DNA of 64,000 bases from Bacteroidota bacterium (GCA_018266055.1 JAFDYT010000010.1:1-64000); one strand, 5' to 3'; shown: positions 24,845-38,700, numbered from the stretch's first letter. Numbers and translations are program-made. The notes: generated by a model not told the origin, from the letters alone.

Positions 24845-27800
24845 CGGATCAGGTTTACATCGCCTACGCGAATTAGTTTTTCTCCATTGGCCAACACCGC
24901 GGTGAGTTTGTACATGTACACATCCTGTTCACAAAGTTTGCCCTGATAGTATCCATCCCACCCGATGGTAGCGTCGTGTGTTTCAAAAAGAAGTTGGCCC
25001 CACCGGTTGAAGATGAGCATCTCAAATTCTGTCACCCCGCGCATCAGCGGAAGAAATACATCGTTCTTGCCATCACCGCCGCCGCCGATCGTTCCGGTCG
25101 ATCCGTTTCCCGGCGAGAACGCATTAGGCACTAACACTTCGTTGGCTTTTTTTACAAACACAGCGTCTGTTACACGGGCCGTGTCACTGCAATTTGAATC
25201 GTTGGTGGCTACCAGGGTAATGGTAAACAATCCGTCTTTCTTATAGAGGTGCTCGGGTCTTACTTCAATAGAGGTTTCACCGTCTCCAAAATCCCAATAG
25301 AATGTACTCGCATCTGCACTTAGGTTGGCGGTGTACATGATTCCTCCCGGAATGTAAATCACCGGTGGTGTGATTTTAAAACTCGCCACAGGCCGGACAA
25401 ACACGTCGATAATGGAAAGCTTTGTCTCGGTAATTGTTTTGCCGCTGGAGTTGGATGCACTCAATGACACAGAATATTTTCCGTTATGCAGATAGGTATG
25501 TGCTGGGTCGCTGTCCGTAGATGTTCCTCCATCGCCAAAATCCCATCGGTAAGTATTGGCGTCAGCATATTTGGTGAGATTGGTGAATTGTACCGTAAGC
25601 GGTTCGCAACCCGACTGCGGAGTGTACGCAAAATCAACTACCGGCGGTATCGGAAGAATGACCACTTGTTGCCTGCGCGATTGCGTACATACTGAATCAC
25701 TCACTGCAAGTTGTATGGTGTAGGTGCCTGCGGCAGCGTAAGTATGGCTCGTCACATTCGCCAGCGAAGAGGTTGATCCGTCGCCGAAATCCCATTTGTA
25801 TTTCCATGGCCCGGTGTTCGTGTTGTTTTGAATAGTAACTGTTGATGAGGGCATTGTTTGTGAAACGGGTGTCGCCGTAAACGAAACGTTCATGGTGGCG
25901 CGTTGCGGTACGGTAATGCTTTGCGTGGTGACAGCACTGGCGCAGTTGGCCAGGTTCTTGGTATCCAATCCAAACTGAACAGAGAAATCAGTTCCCGCTC
26001 GACTGAAAGTAAACTGATATTGCGCATCCGTGCCAGATACGTCGCTTACCACCGTTCCATTTTCATTCACCGTCCAATGATAGGTTGAAAGGCCCTGTTG
26101 TGCAGCCGTGAGTTTTACCTGAAGGGTATCGCAGTTAAATTTTAATGTATCGATGGTAAAAAGAGAAGACGGCACAGGCGCAACACGAATAGTTCGAACG
26201 GAATCGCCAAAACATCCAGAAGATAAAGTCGTCACCAGCTTTACCGAGAAATCCTGAATTGATTGTGTAGTATTTTTAAAAGTGTAGGTAAATGAAGGCG
26301 TGGTACCGGTGCTGCTAGAAGTAATCACGCCTGAAGTATTGCTAACTGTCCAGGTGTAATCCGAAGGGTTCAGCGATTGAGTGGCAGCATCAACAGAAAA
26401 ACTGATCGCCTGGGGAGAACAGTTGTCGTTGAAGGGTGAATAATTCACCGGACTAAATCCTGACTTCGTTCCCGGAAAAATAGTGATGGTTACCGGCGTG
26501 GAAATTTTTTCGCATCCATGAATGGAATAAACATGGAGGCGAACATCCTGTTGGGCATTAGCCGTTCCGGTATTCTCAAACTGATGAACAAACTGATTGG
26601 TAAACCCTGCATCAGAAGGATGCTGAGTGGCTACCGCTTGAAAACCCAGTCCATCCTTCGCATCAATTTCCCACACATACTTATCGATGGCATCGGGCTG
26701 AAGCGGTATGGAGGTATTGGTGAAATGAACCGTGAGCACACTACACCCCGATGTGATATCTGGAGTAAAGCTTACATCCGGCAATGGCTCTACGGTTGTG
26801 TTAACTACAAAAACCGCGGCGCATGAATTCTGATCGGTAGTTACCCGCAAAGCCACTGGATAGGTACCCGCCACACCAAGCGATCGCACAAAGGAAGTCT
26901 TGTTATCGAAAGCGGGATCTTTGGTAAACGTCACTCCATCGTAATTGAAGTCCCACTCGCGCAACACAATCGACTCGCCATTGATAGATTGCAGTGTAGA
27001 GGCATCAGCGAAAGCGGTGGATTGACCCTCACAGACGGTGGAAGCGGTAAAGAAAGGCACCGGATTCTGGTAGACACGGACCTGCACTTCATCTTCTGTC
27101 TGACAACCTGTAGCATTGTCGTGAATGATCAGCTTGACACGATAAATTCCCGGCGTAATGAACGTACGATCGAAAGGACCCAACGCAGTAGAAGAAAAAC
27201 CTGCGGCGGGCTGTTGCTCAATGAGCGCGTTGTTTTGATCGTAGAATTGCCATTGCCACTGGGTAGTTGCTGTTGACGAACCTACCGACGCATCATTGAA
27301 GCGCACCTGAAACGAGGTGAAAGGCGCGGATGCTTGTTGGCAAAAGAAAGGTGTAATCGGTGTGTTCGCTAAATCCGTAGTCTGAATTTTTGCCACCAGC
27401 GAGGGAGAAATGGTAACAAAGCCATCGTAAGTGCTCACACATCCGCCGGCCGCATTATTATCCGTCACAGAAAGACGGATTAACTTCGGACCTGAAGTGG
27501 GGTAAGCAAAAACCGGTGCAGCACTGGTAGAAGTGGAGAGTGGAGCTCCGGTTCCTGTATTATTATCAAAAAATTGCCAGGTATAGCCAAACGAAGCACC
27601 GCTGATTGAAGGCGTTTGATCATCAAAGAAAATATTATCGCCAACACAAAAAATGGTTTGCACCGGGCCGCTTGAATTTCCAAGCCGGGTGATGAAGGAA
27701 GGTTGAGGCGAGGGCACAATCACAATCTTGGCAGTAGCTGTTTGTGCCGGGTTATCGCCATTGACCAGATCGCCGTTCACAGGGTTAAAAGCATTGCCAT

Positions 27801-28557
27801 CCAGCAGGTTGTTATCGTAGGCATTGCACTGATTCCAGTTCTTCAAAGTGATATCAAATTCTTTTCCGACATCGGCGGGAAGAGTGACCGGCACATTGAT
27901 CGGAAGACTTACCTGTCCGGGTGAAGTCACCGGATAAATCGGGTTGCGATTGGCGCCCGGATCTAAATAAGGAAAACTACCCGGAGCTACGTTATTTACT
28001 TTCACTCCAGGGATTTGATTCCCAGCAGGGCCAGTGCCATAGATCCATTGAATCCACCGAGGTGCATTGTTTTCTCGCGCCGGTCGTGGAAAACAATTCC
28101 AGTCACTGTTATCCGTAAAATTTACTGTCTCGGCAAAACCCTGACACACACGAAATACCTGTGGACCAATAGACGCATTATCGTTCGTCCACACCACTAC
28201 CTGCGTATTTACTTTTGCTACACTTCCTCGTGGATTACAAGCGTTCGATGCGTCGATTACAATGTCATATCCGCAGTCGGTAGAAACATTGGGATATAAA
28301 TGTGAAATTGTAACTCCAGTGGCATTGGTTTGAGTAAACGTCTCGGTCGGCGAATTATCACCCCAGTCCACATAGTACACAGTTCCCGCTACCGATGACA
28401 GGTATCGTGTTTCGATGTTCACCGTATACGGCGCACAGCCTTTGCTGCTAGTAAGAAATTGAAACCCTGGCTCCAGCGTGCCTGCACACTGCGCCCACGA
28501 CTTGCCGGAATAAATGAATAAGAAAAAGAAAGTAAATAGAATAAAATACCTGCTCAT
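24841..28557 (-). CDS. PKD-domain surface protein with type B (gliding motility) C-terminal domain
   Basis: A 1238-aa protein. The signal peptide ends near SGKSWAQ (~22). About ten Ig-like/PKD domains follow, with clear WDFGDG motifs (e.g. YKWDFGDGSTSS, YRWDFGDGGTST, YWDFGDGETS). Residues ~1150-1238 are a gliding-motility-associated (type B) T9SS sorting domain, with VPNAFSPGNG near its start and EMLIFNRWGQLLFE followed by WDGYYQG. Likely exported by the type IX system and held at the surface with help of the PorP/SprF partner encoded next to it. Possible roles are adhesion or gliding. It starts 155 bases after the other PorP/SprF gene, so it may have its own promoter. Confidence 0.93.
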   Translation of the reverse strand: MSRYFILFTFFFLFIYSGKSWAQCAGTLEPGFQFLTSSKGCAPYTVNIETRYLSSVAGTVYYVDWGDNSPTETFTQTNATGVTISHLYPNVSTDCGYDIVIDASNACNPRGSVAKVNTQVVVWTNDNASIGPQVFRVCQGFAETVNFTDNSDWNCFPRPARENNAPRWIQWIYGTGPAGNQIPGVKVNNVAPGSFPYLDPGANRNPIYPVTSPGQVSLPINVPVTLPADVGKEFDITLKNWNQCNAYDNNLLDGNAFNPVNGDLVNGDNPAQTATAKIVIVPSPQPSFITRLGNSSGPVQTIFCVGDNIFFDDQTPSISGASFGYTWQFFDNNTGTGAPLSTSTSAAPVFAYPTSGPKLIRLSVTDNNAAGGCVSTYDGFVTISPSLVAKIQTTDLANTPITPFFCQQASAPFTSFQVRFNDASVGSSTATTQWQWQFYDQNNALIEQQPAAGFSSTALGPFDRTFITPGIYRVKLIIHDNATGCQTEDEVQVRVYQNPVPFFTASTVCEGQSTAFADASTLQSINGESIVLREWDFNYDGVTFTKDPAFDNKTSFVRSLGVAGTYPVALRVTTDQNSCAAVFVVNTTVEPLPDVSFTPDITSGCSVLTVHFTNTSIPLQPDAIDKYVWEIDAKDGLGFQAVATQHPSDAGFTNQFVHQFENTGTANAQQDVRLHVYSIHGCEKISTPVTITIFPGTKSGFSPVNYSPFNDNCSPQAISFSVDAATQSLNPSDYTWTVSNTSGVITSSSTGTTPSFTYTFKNTTQSIQDFSVKLVTTLSSGCFGDSVRTIRVAPVPSSLFTIDTLKFNCDTLQVKLTAAQQGLSTYHWTVNENGTVVSDVSGTDAQYQFTFSRAGTDFSVQFGLDTKNLANCASAVTTQSITVPQRATMNVSFTATPVSQTMPSSTVTIQNNTNTGPWKYKWDFGDGSTSSLANVTSHTYAAAGTYTIQLAVSDSVCTQSRRQQVVILPIPPVVDFAYTPQSGCEPLTVQFTNLTKYADANTYRWDFGDGGTSTDSDPAHTYLHNGKYSVSLSASNSSGKTITETKLSIIDVFVRPVASFKITPPVIYIPGGIMYTANLSADASTFYWDFGDGETSIEVRPEHLYKKDGLFTITLVATNDSNCSDTARVTDAVFVKKANEVLVPNAFSPGNGSTGTIGGGGDGKNDVFLPLMRGVTEFEMLIFNRWGQLLFETHDATIGWDGYYQGKLCEQDVYMYKLTAVLANGEKLIRVGDVNLIR

Positions 28558-28712
28558 TGATCTGTTTGTTCAAGACAAAAGACCAAAGCCATTAAGACGG
28601 TAATTAGATCACAAAGGAACAAAAAGGAAACCCCCTTTTTGGTGTTCAGCGAGGTTTTGAACGATAAGGGAAAGGAAAAAGCGATTAACTGTCGCCAGGT
28701 GGCGTCAAACGG

Positions 28713-29744
28713 TTAGTTCCAGAATCCTTGTTTGCTATTGAACGTAGGACAAGGAATCAGGCGATTGCGTTTTTTCACACCTCGATGCAGCGGCTTGGCC
28801 GTGAATTCATAAACAATAGAAATCTCATGAGCTCCACCCGCCGAAGTCGATAACGGAGAGATGGTAAAATCGTAGCTGTAGCCCACCGTAAAGTCTTTCA
28901 GATAAATTCCGAGTAGGAATATGAGCGCATCTTGCTGCACAGTACCAATCACATTTTTCTGGAAAGGTTTTCCCCGATACCAAAAACCAATTGACACCGG
29001 ATCAACATGGTAATTGATCCCCACATCCAACTGCGAAATTCCCGATTGATTTCGGTACACGAAGGATGGTGTAAGGTAAGAGGGACGCTCGGCCGACCGA
29101 ATACCGCCACTCAGATTGATCCTTGCTCCACCATGTATGGTTGTTTTCATGGACAACCTGCTCACTTCATTTAATATGGACAAGTTCGGAGTGTTCATGT
29201 GGCTGAACGCCGCGCCTAACCACAAGGATTTGCTATACAAAAGGAATCCAGAACCAAAATCAAAATACTGTTGATTCCCTAGCCGTTGCAACGCTGGATC
29301 GAGCGATTGGTGTCCGTCGCCATATTGAAGTCCATCGCCGAGGATTAGCTTAGTTCGGTCGAGACCATTCACCCCATATCCAAAGTATAGTCCTGGTGAA
29401 AATACAATTTTCTCGTTAAGCCTGACTTTATAACTGTAGGTAAGGCCAAGCGTGGTGGTTCTCCACCCTGCTGACCCCATCTTATCCGTACTGGCGATGA
29501 TCCCGAAGCCGCTACGTAATTCATCTACCCAAATATCGTAGCTGGCCATAAACGTATTGAAGGCCTGCGGAAGGTTAGGCCATTGAATCCTGTTGTTCAC
29601 CACCAGCCTTTGCTGAGGAGTAATACCAGTAAAGCCTGGGTTCAAATACAAAGGAGCCTGATAATATTGGGAAAACTGAGGGTCTTGTGCAGAGGCCACT
29701 CCACTGATCAAACCGATAAATACGATAAACCAACATCTCTTCAT
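28713..29744 (-). CDS. PorP/SprF-family T9SS outer-membrane protein (partner of giant adhesin)
   Basis: A 343-aa protein. The signal peptide ends SGVASAQ (~19), then QDPQFSQYYQAPLYLNPGFTG. The barrel body ends with TSAGGAHEISIVYEF and a basic tail. It lies 21 bases after the giant gene, so the two are probably one transcript. In Flavobacterium the equivalent SprF is specifically needed for the giant adhesin SprB. By analogy this protein should handle the 4871-aa protein; the analogy rests on gene order, not on tested function. Confidence 0.93.
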   Translation of the reverse strand: MKRCWFIVFIGLISGVASAQDPQFSQYYQAPLYLNPGFTGITPQQRLVVNNRIQWPNLPQAFNTFMASYDIWVDELRSGFGIIASTDKMGSAGWRTTTLGLTYSYKVRLNEKIVFSPGLYFGYGVNGLDRTKLILGDGLQYGDGHQSLDPALQRLGNQQYFDFGSGFLLYSKSLWLGAAFSHMNTPNLSILNEVSRLSMKTTIHGGARINLSGGIRSAERPSYLTPSFVYRNQSGISQLDVGINYHVDPVSIGFWYRGKPFQKNVIGTVQQDALIFLLGIYLKDFTVGYSYDFTISPLSTSAGGAHEISIVYEFTAKPLHRGVKKRNRLIPCPTFNSKQGFWN

Positions 29745-29765
29745 ACTAACTCAAATATATGCTTT

Positions 29766-32700
29766 TTATCGGATCAAAGTTACGTCTCCTACCTGAGTGG
29801 TGCGCTGCTGGTCTGACAAGCGCAGGGTAAGTTTATACACATACACTCCCGCTGGCATCAGGCGACCATTTTGGTCATAGCCATCCCAGCCAATCGTTTG
29901 GTTATTACTTTCAAACACAAGATTTCCCCACCGGTCGTACACTTGCATGTTGAATTCCTCCACGCCTTTTACCTGCGGCAAGAACACATAGTTATACAAG
30001 TCTACACCACCTACACCACCACTTGGTCCGGCGGTACTTGGCGTAAAGGCGTTAGGAACTTTAGCCACGCCACCTTGCTTGGCAGTGATAAGCTTAAAGG
30101 TTGTAGCCGAGCATTTGACAGTGTCCGACGAGCCGTCTTTATAATGAACCGGATGAACGTAGGTGGCTGTGAATTTCAAAGAATCAACGCCTTCAAATTT
30201 GTATTTGTACTTAGGCTGAAACTCAGTCGAAGTTCCGCCGTCACCAAAATCCCACAGATACTTGTTGGCCGTATTACCACTTCCATTCACTGTGGTGATT
30301 TCCTGATCGGGAACATATACTGTGCGCGGAAACACATCAAAGATCGCTTCCGGCTTACCATACAATAATATACTTGTGGTGTCTGACGCAGTTTGGCCGG
30401 TCAGTGAACTACTTGTCAGCAAGTACACAAGGTAAGATCCTTCGCTTGATATACTGAACACCGGCAACAATGCATTGGACGAGGCCACGGTATCCCGTGT
30501 TACCTTATCAATTACAGCCCACTTATACCGATCACCAGTAGCAAGGTTCTCAGTAACATTAACCTTGGTTGGGAAACAAGAGAAGATCGGGTCGACTTTG
30601 AACTTCGCAACAAGCGGATCGAGTAAGATGCTCACTGTTTTAGTAACAGTGCTCACGCAAGTTAATCCCGCCGTCTCCGCATCGATGTTTGTTGCCGTCA
30701 GCGTAGCCTCACGATTACCCGGCGATGAGTAATTCACCGTAAGAGGTGATGCAGAACTTGTTTGTGTAGCAGGCGAAGCGCCAAGGCCATAATCCCAGTC
30801 AAATCGGAACGGAGTCCAATCTGGAGTACCCTGTTCGAGTGATTTATTAGTAAAGGTTGCTACCGCAGTACCCATGAGGAAGTGCGTAGCAGTGTAATCA
30901 AAGTCTGCTTTAATCGATTTATAAACTGACACTTGAATTGTGGTGTCTGCCGGGCAATGTCCATTATCTGCATGGTACAGAATCTCTATCACCTGCGGAT
31001 TGCTCTTAGTCGCATCGATTGATAGTGTGTAGTTGGCATTGATGGAGGTTTTCACTTCCTCTTGTTGCCCTACATTTCCTTTATCGCGATAGAACCAGGT
31101 ATTCCCCGTGGTAAGCACTCCTACCGTTTGGTTGGTCAGCTTCACCTGATCGCCGCTACAAATTTGTGACTTGTCTACCGACACCTTAGCTTTTAGCTGA
31201 GCATACACAGTGATCGTTTTAGTAGCAGTTTTTGCACATCCATTCGGGAAATGCGAGTTCAAAGCAGCCGTAAGAACAATGTTCGGTTTAAGCGACGAAG
31301 TAAGACTCGTGTTGATGAAATTATGCTTGATGACTTTGTTGGCTACGCTTGTTGTAGCTACGAAAGTTGAATCATTGCCGTCGCCCCATTGCCATGTATA
31401 CGACGTACCTGCCACTTGATTGAACTGGAAGGAGGTGAGATCAGGAGTACATGTTGCCAGCGGTGAAATAATGCTGTAGGTCGCATCGGGCAGCCCGACA
31501 GTATACACCACTTGATCGGTAAGCGGAATGCTACATCCCAGATTATCCTTCAGCGAAGTGAGTTTGTAGGTTGTTGATACCGCTGGTTGAACCTGTACTG
31601 ACTTAAAGTTTCCGACATTGGTTGAAGTAAAGTTGGTCGTTCCATCAGTATATCCCAGCGTAAATGGTGCCTGACCTTGAAGTGCAATCTGCAAGAAATC
31701 TTTGCTGCCAGTACACAACCAGGTTGAGTCATTCTGGAAAGTTCCTCCCATCTTCGGCGAGGCAAGCAAACTCATCACTTTAGGTGTACTTGCGCAAGCT
31801 GTGGCTCCAGGACCTATTGCGGTAATGGTGTAAGAGATGAAGTCTTCCGCTGAAGTGAGCGTATCCTGTACAACTTGATTAATTGTCAAACCGCTACCGG
31901 GATTAGTATCAACTCCTGAATTATTAGGATCGGCTACCCACGTAAACGTTGTTCCTGCTACTGCACTGGTAAGGGGAACATTCAACGTGCTACCATAACA
32001 TATTGATGCAGGCGCCGTGAAGGCAACATTCGGAATTGGATCAACTTCAATGTCGATGTCAACCGGTGATCCTGAGCATCCACTTGCTTTAGGCGTAATG
32101 TGGTAGCGCACATTGGCCGCCACTGAACCTGAGTTCTTAAGTGTTTGGAAAATCAAATCACCAGCGCCATTGGATTGACCAGAGGAAGCACCCGAAGTCA
32201 CCGATGCAGTCCATGAATTAATCGTTCCTGACACATCCGCTGATAGTGATATATTGACGAGGTCGGTGCTACAGATCGCTGCCGGGGAAATTGTCGGGTT
32301 GATGATGGAGGTAGTAACCACCGGAGCAGGATTAACATTTAGCGTGATCGTCACGCTATTTCCTGAACAACCAAGTCCTCCGCTAACTACAGGTTGCAAT
32401 ACGTAAGTTACCGTTTGCTGTGTCGTTGTTGGATTGCTCCACACGTCCGCAATGCTTTGTCCGCTGGTGTAAGTTGTTACCGCTACCGCAGGCGAAGTCA
32501 ATGTCATACCTCCAGTCGGCGTCACACTGGATACGATGAATTGAACAGTACCCGCTGAAGGAACGGTTGGTGAAGTCAAGGATATATTGCTGGCTGTACC
32601 TTCGCAGATTGTTTGAATTGCCGGTGAGGCCACCAATTTAGGTAACGGATCTACAGTCACAACAACATTGACTGTAGCTCCTGAACATCCAGTTCCATTT

Positions 32701-35700
32701 TTGGCTCCGTTCGCGATTGGTGTTATTTTATAAGTAACGGTAGCAGGACTGTTAGAAGTGTTGACCAGATTATCCGCAATGGTATAGCCCATCGGCAAGT
32801 TGCTTGCAGCAGGAATAAATCCTGACAACAGACCTCCCACACTTGAAACAGCGGTGTAGTTAAAGGAAACTGCACCTGAAGAAGGAGTAGTCGGCGAATT
32901 CAAAACAATATTGGTTACTCCGTTACTGCAAATGCTTGGTGAGTTATTGACCGGAGTAGCAGTAATCGTTGGCTCAACAGTGAGTACAACCGCTGTGGCA
33001 GGACCTTGACAAGAGGCCCCTGTTACCGGAACAACCGTGTAGGTCACTGTCAACGTTCCGTTGGTTGAGTTCGTGAATTTATCGCCTTGAATTTCTGTAT
33101 TGGCTACTCCTACCCTTGCTCCAGTATTTCCGGCTGTCTGACTAAGTCCTGCCTGAATAACAACAGAAGTAATGTTGTAATTGGCCGCAGGCACACTGCT
33201 CGCCAGAGTTGACAATAGTATACCCGAGCTATTTGTTGAACAGACTGTGGTGTTAAGGCTAGCCAACGCAGGAGCGGGATTTACAGTAAGCACCACCGTT
33301 TGGTCGGTACCCACGCAACCTGCGGCAACCGGCGCAATGGTGTATGTCACGGTGAGTGGTGAACTTGTTGTATTGGTAAACACATCCGAAGCGAGGAAAT
33401 TATTAGCGGCATAAGTACCTAATCCGGCATTGGTTCCCGATGGAGTAATTCCAGCCGAGGTCAACACTTGCTTAAGGTTGTACTGCGTGATGGCTGCGGA
33501 CCCAACGGCCGTACCTAATACTATTCCGGAGGGAACGCCGCTACATACTGCGCTTGCACCCGGCACAAGGATCGGCTCAGGATTTACAGTGATCGTCATC
33601 GTCACGGGGACACCCTGACAGCCCGAAGCACTTATTCCAAGAATACTGTAGGTGACAACCTTAGCCGCACTGGTGGTATTGGTATATGAATCATTCTTTA
33701 TTAATGAAACTCCACCCACGGACCCCACTACTGTATTGGAGGCATTGGCTGTAATGGTGCCAGGTACTGTAACCGAAATTAACTTGTACTGCGCCGCACC
33801 AACTGAAGTGCCACTGGTAGAAAGAATCAGGTTGGTAACTTCGCGGCTACACACTGTGTTGCTTAGCGCCGCCAGAACCGGTTCCGGATTAACTGTTACA
33901 GCAATATTGAATGGAACTCCATAACATCCTGCTGCAGACTTAGGTGTAATCTGATAAGTGACTTTCAAAGGAACAGCTCCGACGTTATTGAATACGTCGT
34001 TCTTGATAGCATTAGCAGACAAGTTTACGCCTGTGGTCGGTGAACCAGTCAATCCCGCATCCTGACTTACCAGTGAAACATCGTACGTGGAAGCTGCCAC
34101 AGAAACACCGTTGGTATTCAACACGACGTTGATTGGATTCGATGATGAAGCATTGTTGCTGCACACTGTTTTGGTAGCAAGACCAGGATCCATCACAGGT
34201 TCCGGATTGATCGGCTGAGTAATGGTAAAGGATAACCCAGGACAAGGCCCCGACGACGGTGTAACCGTATACGTTGCGTTGAGCACCGCACCAGTCTGGT
34301 TTACTAAATTATCTGTGATATTTCCAGTACCCGATCCGGTTCCGCCTGTAAGATTATTGTCATACACGGCAGTCCATGTGAATGTGGAAATAACGCCGTT
34401 CGTAATCTTCGTTTGAGGGTTAATATTAATTGCTGATCGCGAACACAACGCAGCCTGAGTCGCATTAGCGCCCACAGGCGTAGGACTTACCTTAACAACA
34501 TATGTGAAAGTAGCTCCTTGGCAATTGTTTGCCACGCTGAATGGAGTGACGGTGTAAGTAAGCGTTGCAGGAACACCCGTGTTGTTCGTATAGCTGTCCG
34601 TGATCGGTGCTGCGCTTGCAACTGCCCGATTCGCAGCCGCTGGAACACCAACGTTATCGGACGACACTGTATAGGTAAACACTGAGTTTACGCCATTAGT
34701 AATTTGAGTTGACAAGTCGTGATTTAGTGTTGTTGCGCAAAGCGGGTCAGTGAATGTGGAACCCACTGGCTCAGGATTAACTGTAATAGTAATGGTTTTA
34801 TTCGCGCCCACGCAAGGTGCAGCACTCACCGGAGCAACCACGTAAGTAACTGTAAATGGCGTGTTCGATGTATTCTTGAACACATCTGCAGCGAGGTAAT
34901 TGGCGGCTACACCAGTCGCGGGAACAACCGCGTTGCTTACCGATGCGGTCAACGTTCCACCGATGGTGATAGAAAGTATATTGTAGCTGCTTGCTGCAAC
35001 CGACGTTCCATTCGTGTTAAGTGTTAAACCAGTAGAAAGACCACTACAGATAGATTTATCAAGACCACTGGCCACCACGGGCTCTGGGTTAATTGTAATA
35101 GTAATTGTCTTGGATGCACCTTGACAAGGTACGCCACTAAAAGGTACTACTGTGTAGGTCACCGTAAGCGGGAGGCTTCCGGTATTAGTAAATTTATCAG
35201 TTGATAAGTAGTTCGCTGCTACATTGCTGGCAGGCACGACTACATTTGTTCCGGCTGCAGTAAGGCCAGGGGCAATAGTGCGGGCGGTAATTGAATACGT
35301 TGCGGCAGCTACTGATGTGCCGTTGGTATTGAGCACCAATCCGATATTGCTTCCGCTACAGGCTGTCGAATTCAGTCCATTCGCGACTACCGGTTCCGGA
35401 TTGATCGTTATGGTCACAACCTGAGGAGCTCCCTGACAGTTGAGCGCACTGACCGGCACGATAGTATAATTAACTGTCAAAGCCGAGTTTGTTGTATTCG
35501 TAAACACATCGTTTGCCAAATAAGCAGCTGCTACTCCGGTCGCAGGAACTGCCGCGTTGGAACCGGCAGCTACTAAGCCTCCGCTAATAGTGCGAGCTGT
35601 TATGTTATAATTGGCAGCCGTAACTGAGGTGCCGTTTGTATTAAGGGTAAGCCCAATGGCCAGACCGCTGCAAAGTGTTGCATTCAGCGTGGTGGCCACT

Positions 35701-38700
35701 ACCGGTTGAGGTTGAATGGTGACAGTGACATTTACTGGCACACCTGCACAACCTGCTGCGCTGACCGGCACTACAGTGTAAACCACATTCAAGTTGCCTG
35801 ATGTCGTATTGGTGAAGAGGTCTGATGCTAAATATCCTGCAGCTACACCCGTAGCCGGAATGGCAGCGTTGCTTCCGCCCGCCGTTAACCCGGGTGCAAT
35901 TGAAATCGCGGTGATATTATAATTCTGTGCAGCCACCGAAGTTCCATTGGTAGCTAAGGTTAAACCAGTCGCGACGGCACTACACCACGACATGTCAAGT
36001 GTGCTTGATAAAACTGGTTTGGGATTAATCTTAATCGTGATGACTTTCGCAGTTCCCGAGCAATTTGCTCCACTCACAGGAACAACTGTGTAGGTTACGT
36101 TAAGAGGATTTGCAGTAACATTATTGAATTTATCTGCCGCAAGATACCCAGCCGCTACAGCCGTTGCCGGAACCGTTGCATTTGCGCCGGCCGCCACCAG
36201 CCCAGGGGCGATTGTGCGGGCAGTAATATTATAATTCAGAGCTGCTACCGATGTTCCATTAGTATTCAGCGTAAGCGCAGTAGCTGCGTCGCTACATACT
36301 GTAGCATCTAAAGAGTTAGATACAACCGGCTCTGGATTAATGGTCATGACCACCGTGGCAGGATTGCCTAAGCAACTGCTGGCACTTACGGGCACGATAG
36401 TATAAGTAGCGGTTAATGGTAATGCCGTTGTGTTCACAAATTTGTCGTTTGTGAGGTAAGAATTGGCCACGCCTACCGCCGGAATCGCAGCATTGCCTCC
36501 GTCGGCAGTAAGGCCTGCAGCAAGTACCAGGTTTGTGATGTTATAATTTGAAGCCGCAACGGATGTTCCGTTGGTGTTCAAGGTCAGGTTCGTTACCGTG
36601 CTGCTACAAATTGTGTTGTTTAGTGTGGTTGCTAAAACTGGCTCCGGATTAATGGTGATCGTAATTATTTTAGATGCACCCACACATCCCAATGCACTTA
36701 CCGGAACTACAGTGTAAGTAACATTCAATGCAACTGCATTTTTGTTTGTGTACAAATCGCTTGCCAGATAATTAGCCGCTACTCCTGTAGCCGGAACAGT
36801 AGCATTCGAACCACCCACCGATAGCCCGCCAGCCACAGTCCTTCCGGTAATGTTGTAGGTAGCTGCAGCAACGGAAGTTCCATTCGTATTCAAGGTTAAA
36901 CCAATAGCCACGTCACTGCATTCTGTGTCGTTTAAGGAACTCGACATTACAGGCTCAGGATTTATGGTTATGGTTATAGTCTTTGAAGGACCAGGGCATC
37001 CTGCCGCACTCAATGGAACTACCGTGTAATTTACAGTCAATGAACTATTGCTTGTGTTGGTGTACTTGTCACCGGACAAGTATGTTGGTACTACATTGCT
37101 GGCCGGTACAACAGCATTAGTCGCTCCTGGTGTAAGCCCGACAGCAACAGATACTGAAGTGATGTTATAATTCGACGCCGCTACGGAAGTACCATTGGTA
37201 TTTAGCGTAAGCCCTGTCACTGTGCCGCTACAGACAGTTGTATTCAATGAACTTGAAACAATCGGCTCAGGGTTCACAGTCAGCGTAATATTCTGAGGAT
37301 TTCCTAAACAACCCGCAGCACTTACCGGCACCACAGTGTAGATCACATTCAAAGGCAAAGTACCTGTGTTGGAATACGTATCGTTAGTCAAATAATTAGC
37401 CGCTACGTTACTGGCTGGTACCGTCGCATTTCCACCAGGGACTAGTCCTCCTGCGATTGATACTGCTGTAATATTATACAATGCCGCCGCGACAGAAGAT
37501 CCGTTGGTATTTAGTGTTAATCCAATTGGCACAATACTACAAACCGTACCTCCCAGCGTAGTGGATACAACAGGCTCTGGATTGATCGTGACCGTAATAA
37601 CCTGCGCAGCGCCCAGACACGATCCGATTGAACCTACCGGAACTACTGTGTATGTTACTGTCAAAGGATTTGCGGTGGTATTTGTATAGACATCCGAAGC
37701 CAGGTAATTGTTGGGTACACCGCTTGCCGGCACTGCAGCGTTGGCTACGTTTGGTGTCAGTCCGCCCGATATGGAGCGCGAAGTAATATTATAGCTGGCC
37801 GCACCAACTGAAGTTCCATTGGTGTTAAGTGTTAATCCAATTGCACTGCGACTACACACCACGGGTGCAGGGGCAGACATTACCGGTTCGGGATTAATAG
37901 TTATTGTGATTACCTTGGGTTGTCCCGTGCAAGGAGTTGCACTCGTCGGCACCACGGTGTACGTAACTGTGAGCGCTGCGTTTCCAGTATTCTTAAATAC
38001 GTCGGCCGCAAGATAGCTGGCAGGCACTCCGGTTGCAGGCACGACTGCATTAGTTCCGTTTGCTACCAAGCCAGGACTTATTGATCTGGCTGTAATATCA
38101 TAACTCGCGGCACCAATAGAGGTTCCGTTGGTATTGAGTGTAAGACCTGTAGCCGAACCGCTACATACAGACGCATTTAGTCCGTTGGCAATTACCGGCT
38201 CAGGTAAAATCGTAAGCGTTATTGATTTTGGAGGGTTTCCATTACAACCTAAGGTACTGACAGGTACAACCTGATACACAACTGTCAAAGAAGTGTTTCC
38301 CGTGTTTGTAAATTGATCATTGGCCAGATAACCCGCTGCTACATTTGAAGCAGGAACTATGGCGTTACTTCCTCCTGCCACAAGACCAGGAGCTATGGAA
38401 ATACCGGTAACGGTGTACCCACTCACTGGCGTAGAGCCTGCAATTGTACTCAATGTCAATCCCGAGGCAATACCACTACACAAACTTTTGTCCAATGAAT
38501 TGGAAAGAGATGGTTGAGCATTGATCGTTACATTAATATTAATCGAGCTTCCAACGCAACCTGCTGCTGTCACTGGAACGGCCGTGTACTGCACCACAAG
38601 CGGACCCACGGTGGTATTTAAATAAGAATCGTTGGATAGATACGTAGAACTCACCCCCGTTGCTGGAATTACCGCGTTGCTTCCACTTGGAGTTAATCCG

